Positions 61,203 through 64,000 of a stretch of 64,000 bases of DNA are shown piece after piece. The first letter of the stretch is position 1. Every line of letters begins with the position of its first letter. The stretch covers positions 1,353,501 through 1,417,500 of the forward strand of contig NZ_CP098023.1 in assembly GCF_030440425.1 (NCBI RefSeq). The letters run 5' to 3'. This stretch comes from Microbulbifer sp. MI-G (GTDB taxonomy: Bacteria; Pseudomonadota; Gammaproteobacteria; Pseudomonadales; Cellvibrionaceae). Both the position numbers and the translations under genes were made by a program. Below the pieces are notes generated by a model. That model made no database searches. It was given only the letters and a program-made list of their open reading frames with translations, and was not told where the DNA came from.

Positions 61203-62378
61203 TTACCGTGCAAATTGTTGAATCAGGGTACTGATGGCATCGATCAATTGATGGCACTCGCTATCAGTCAGTGTGAGTGGCGGCAGAAGGCGGAGCACAT
61301 TGCCGGCAGTGACATTAATCAGCAAACCCTGTGCTCGAGCTTTTTCCACCAGTTCGCCACAGGGACGGTTTATCTCTATGCCAATCATCAGGCCCAGACC
61401 ACGAATTTCCACAACCACAGGGCATTCCGTGAGCCGCATCCGCAGTGCTTGCAATAAGTGTTCCCCCAGTTTCTCCGCGCGCTCAATCAGCCACTCTCTC
61501 TCCAGTGTCTCCAGAACAGCGAGGCCGGCGCGGCAGGCGAGGGGGTTGCCGCCAAAGGTGGAGCCGTGACTACCGGTGGTAAACAGCCGGGCCGCTTTGC
61601 CCCGGGCCAGGCAAGCGCCGATGGGGACACCGTTGCCGAGTCCCTTGGCGGTGGTGAGTACGTCCGGCACGATCCCTGTATGCTGGTAAGCAAACATCTT
61701 GCCGCTGCGACCATTACCAGTTTGTATTTCATCCAGTATCAGCAGCCAGTTTTGCCGGTTGCAAAGAGTGCGCAGCGTCGGCAGGTAGTCCGCATCGGGT
61801 ACGCGGATACCACCTTCGCCCTGTACCGGTTCGACAAGTATGGCAACGATGCTGTGGTGCTCTGATGCGAGCTGTTCGATGGCCGCGACATCGTTAAAAG
61901 GCACTCGCAGAAAACCTTCGGGCAGGGGGGCAAAGCCCCGCTGCACTTTTTCATTCCCTGTCGCCGTCAGGGTGGCGAGGGTGCGACCGTGGAAGGCACC
62001 GTCCATCACCACAATTTGTGGTGTTGCCAGACCCCTTTCACTGCCGAGCTTGCGGGCCAGTTTGATCGCGGCTTCATTGGCCTCGGCCCCGGAGTTGGAA
62101 AAGAACACATTGTCCATACCGGACACGAATGCCAGTCGGTCAGCCAGCTGTTGCTGTGCGGGAATGTTGTACAGGTTGGAGACGTGCAGGAGGATGTTGG
62201 ATTGATCCTGGAGAGCCTCGGTGACCTTGGGATGGCAGTGACCGAGACCGCACACTGCAATGCCGGAAATGGCATCCAGATACCTTCGGCCCTGGTGGTC
62301 CCACACATAGTTACCCTCTCCCCGGGTCAGAGTCAGGGTTCTCTCACCATAAGTGTCCATCAGCGTGGGGGTAGCCAC
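61203..62378 (-). CDS. argD: Acetylornithine aminotransferase
   Basis: PLP-dependent class III aminotransferase of 391 residues that makes N-acetylornithine (and may also serve in lysine biosynthesis). Motifs: RGEGNYVWDHQGRRYLD near the N-terminus, FFSNSGAEANEAAIKLARK, DGAFHGRTLATL, LLILDEIQTGNGRSGKMF and the PLP lysine in TTAKGLGNGVPIGAC (near residue 245). The first gene of the argDF operon; divergent from grxD with a 307-base gap. Confidence 0.95.
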   Translation of the reverse strand: MATPTLMDTYGERTLTLTRGEGNYVWDHQGRRYLDAISGIAVCGLGHCHPKVTEALQDQSNILLHVSNLYNIPAQQQLADRLAFVSGMDNVFFSNSGAEANEAAIKLARKLGSERGLATPQIVVMDGAFHGRTLATLTATGNEKVQRGFAPLPEGFLRVPFNDVAAIEQLASEHHSIVAILVEPVQGEGGIRVPDADYLPTLRTLCNRQNWLLILDEIQTGNGRSGKMFAYQHTGIVPDVLTTAKGLGNGVPIGACLARGKAARLFTTGSHGSTFGGNPLACRAGLAVLETLEREWLIERAEKLGEHLLQALRMRLTECPVVVEIRGLGLMIGIEINRPCGELVEKARAQGLLINVTAGNVLRLLPPLTLTDSECHQLIDAISTLIQQFAR

Positions 62379-62685
62379 AGTGGCGCCTCCTTAACTGGTT
62401 GTGGAAAGTATGCTGGGGTTTCCGCAGAAAGTTCGGTCTTAAGCTGGCTATCCCGCGAAATGTTCGGTGCCCGCCATGCTAGCACAAGCTACGTTTCGCG
62501 TATGCTCTTCATTGGGCTTTTTATTATTAAGGAGTTCTCTGGCTGGGGCTTGATATGTACAGGGGCAGGTACTTCTTTTAGCCTGCACTGGGGTACAATG
62601 CTCAGCCAGTGCGCTATGGCTGGGTGCCGGTGCGGTTAGCACTGAATGATTCTTTTGCTTCCATCACATGAGGTTTTTCATACTT
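62379..62685. other. Divergent region between argD and grxD
   Basis: No gene. A TACAAT near 62596 could be the -10 of grxD or of another promoter. No ArgR box pair was recognised. Confidence 0.4.
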
Positions 62686-63018
62686 ATGGACACATTGGAG
62701 AACATCCAACAGCAGATTGCTGACAACGCCATCCTGCTCTACATGAAAGGTAGCCCCAATGCCCCCCAATGCGGTTTTTCCATGCGGGCCTCCCAGGCGA
62801 TGATGGCCTGCGGCAAGCGCTTTGCCTATGTGGACGTTTTGTCCAATCCGGATATTCGCACTGAATTGCCGAAGTATGCCAACTGGCCAACTTTCCCACA
62901 GCTGTGGATAAATGGGGAGTTGATTGGTGGCTGCGATATCATTATGGAAATGTACGAGAATGGCGAACTGAAAAACCTGATTGATAAGGCAGCTGCCGAG
63001 GGTGAAGATGATCAGTAA
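62686..63018 (+). CDS. grxD: Monothiol glutaredoxin GrxD (Grx4)
   Basis: Monothiol glutaredoxin of 110 residues that binds and transfers [2Fe-2S] clusters, with BolA-type partners. The active site is CGFS in APQCGFSMRA near residue 30; the glutathione-binding NWPTFPQLWINGELIGGCDIIMEMYENGEL is conserved. An in-frame ATG at 62668 would add six residues. It converges with bfr, suggesting an iron theme at this end of the window. Confidence 0.96.
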   Translation: MDTLENIQQQIADNAILLYMKGSPNAPQCGFSMRASQAMMACGKRFAYVDVLSNPDIRTELPKYANWPTFPQLWINGELIGGCDIIMEMYENGELKNLIDKAAAEGEDDQ

Positions 63019-63077
63019 AGTCGCTATTGCTGGAAAGGAATTCGCGGGCAGATACTGACCGGTAAAACGATAAACTC

Positions 63078-63097
63078 ACCGCGGCTTTGGCCGCGGT
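63078..63097. terminator. Hairpin between grxD and bfr
   Basis: ACCGCGGC (63078-63085) pairs with GCCGCGGT (63090-63097) around TTTG. It lies between the two convergent genes and could end both transcripts, although the T-runs are short. Confidence 0.6.
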
Positions 63098-63135
63098 ATT
63101 GCTGGTGGCAGGTAGTGCAGTGGCGCTGCAAAGCA

Positions 63136-63618
63136 TCAATCGGATGCTTTTTCCATTTGGGACTGCAGGTAATTCTGGATACCCACCTTGTCAATCAGTT
63201 CCAGTTGCGTTTCCAACCAATCCACGTGCTCCTCTTCGGACTCCAGGATTTTTTCCAAAAGCTCGCGACTGACATAGTCCCGTACAGATTCGCAGTAGGC
63301 AATGGCTTCGCGCAGATCGGGAATCGCTTTAGATTCTATCTTCAGGTCACATTTGAGCATTTCCTCGGTATTTTCACCAATCAGCAATTTGCCCAGATGC
63401 TGTAGATTTGGAATGCCCTCCAGGAAAAGAATCCGCTCGATTAGCCAGTCGGCATGTTTCATTTCATCGATGGATTCGTGGTATTCCTGCTTGCCCAGCG
63501 CCTTTAATCCCCAGTTGTCGTACATGCGGGCGTGCAGAAAATACTGGTTGATTGCTACCAGTTCATTGCCCAGTACAGTATTTAAATATTCGATCACTTT
63601 GGGATCGCCTTTCATCAC
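63136..63618 (-). CDS. bfr: Bacterioferritin
   Basis: Iron-storage ferritin of 160 residues that assembles into a 24-mer with haem at subunit interfaces. Ferroxidase ligands are visible in [17 protein letters not shown] and [18 protein letters not shown], where the methionine is the haem ligand (about residue 52), plus [14 protein letters not shown] near the C-terminus. The N-terminus is [19 protein letters not shown]. Haem-binding methionine and all six metal ligands seem present. Confidence 0.95.
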   Translation of the reverse strand: MMKGDPKVIEYLNTVLGNELVAINQYFLHARMYDNWGLKALGKQEYHESIDEMKHADWLIERILFLEGIPNLQHLGKLLIGENTEEMLKCDLKIESKAIPDLREAIAYCESVRDYVSRELLEKILESEEEHVDWLETQLELIDKVGIQNYLQSQMEKASD

Positions 63619-64000
63619 TTTTGCTCCTGTGGCCTTGCCAGCCCAATTCGGGTGGCGGTGAATGCCTGATTGACAGCCGCTCTTGAAATGCCGGCATCAC
63701 TCTATGCGGCTGCCGCTATCCCCAGTATTCGCGCCAGCCAGTGACCGCGATTTCCTGTTCTTGAATAACCCGCCAAGTCAACTGATATTGGGTTAATCAT
63801 AGCCATTGAGGATTGCTGGTGGTTAAATTTTGTGGCTGACCGATTTTCATAACTTATTGTAGGGCGACAACGGTAATTCGGGCCGAGTGTGCGTTGCGAA
63901 ATACGGCAAGTCAAGAAAAAGTTATTTGCCGCAGAAAGCATAAAAGGCAGGGGTTTTAACACAAATCCGGCCAAAAACTCCAACGAAAATGATTTCGTTT
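63619..64000. other. Upstream region of bfr to the window end
   Basis: No supported gene. At the very end AACGAAA (63982-63988) and TTTCGTT (63993-63999) form an inverted repeat around ATGA, a possible operator for bfr or for a gene beyond the edge. Confidence 0.45.

Noticed and set aside
62641..62652. ArgR half-site upstream of argD
   Set aside because: Only one partial half-site (TGAATGATTC) is present, not a paired ARG box.
63702..63983. Minus-strand 93-codon frame upstream of bfr
   Set aside because: No ribosome site, no family likeness, no sign of codon bias.

Overview
This window looks like chromosome from a marine-type gammaproteobacterium of the Pseudomonas / Cellvibrio / Microbulbifer kind. 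That placement is inference. It rests on a gacS/barA-like gene beside cysM, MnmC, EpmC, AlaA, a NrdA with two ATP cones, a class II DAHP synthase, a class III CyaB-type adenylate cyclase, a GacS-type kinase and a System I (Ccm) cytochrome c maturation operon. Most of the window is densely packed core genes. No prophage, insertion sequence, CRISPR array or defence island was recognised.

Layout. 1-8.4 kb: the 5' part of a BarA/GacS hybrid kinase, cysM, mmsA, recQ, a small possible lipoprotein and a glutaminyl cyclotransferase. 8.4-16 kb: a DUF502 membrane protein, then leftward mnmC-fldB-trmL-gcvR-like genes, then a rightward run of small metabolic or stress genes (thiamine-binding protein, exported methyltransferase, yheU, hydrolase, tusA). 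16.3-21 kb: a tight rightward run epmC-xni-pdxB-ATP-NAD kinase-like-methyltransferase, with start/stop overlaps or gaps of a few bases. 21-24 kb: alaA with a coupled unknown gene, msrB and a DUF1499 protein. 24.1-24.6 kb: two tandem tRNA-Glu/tRNA-Gly pairs behind a strong promoter. 24.8-31.7 kb: yadGH-queF, then the cyoABCD quinol oxidase operon. 31.7-35.1 kb: adenylate cyclase, nitroreductase, tRNA-Ser and an OmpW-like porin.

35.1-38.7 kb is the gene-poor stretch. It holds an HdeA-like periplasmic chaperone, a tRNA-Arg, a small PA3496-like protein, a possible 41-residue peptide gene and several inverted repeats. 39.7-45.2 kb is ccmABCDEFG, which ends without ccmH or ccmI and runs straight into a decayed yigZ (IMPACT family) gene. 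46-53.5 kb has an AraC regulator with a redoxin-like gene, then a divergent aromatic amino acid locus. Homogentisate dioxygenase and maleylacetoacetate isomerase are read leftward; a MarR regulator, an aromatic/aspartate aminotransferase and a class II DAHP synthase are read rightward. Two similar palindromes lie between the two arms. 53.6-64 kb: a GFA protein, nrdB and nrdA (with candidate tandem NrdR boxes upstream), argD-argF, grxD and bacterioferritin.

No clearly new multi-gene system is evident. The points most worth checking are the MarR-centred locus that joins aromatic degradation to aromatic biosynthesis, the truncated ccm operon with the yigZ remnant, the structured nrdA-nrdB gap, and two conserved-looking proteins of unknown function. 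Start sites were chosen by Shine-Dalgarno spacing and by recalled family lengths. No database search was run.
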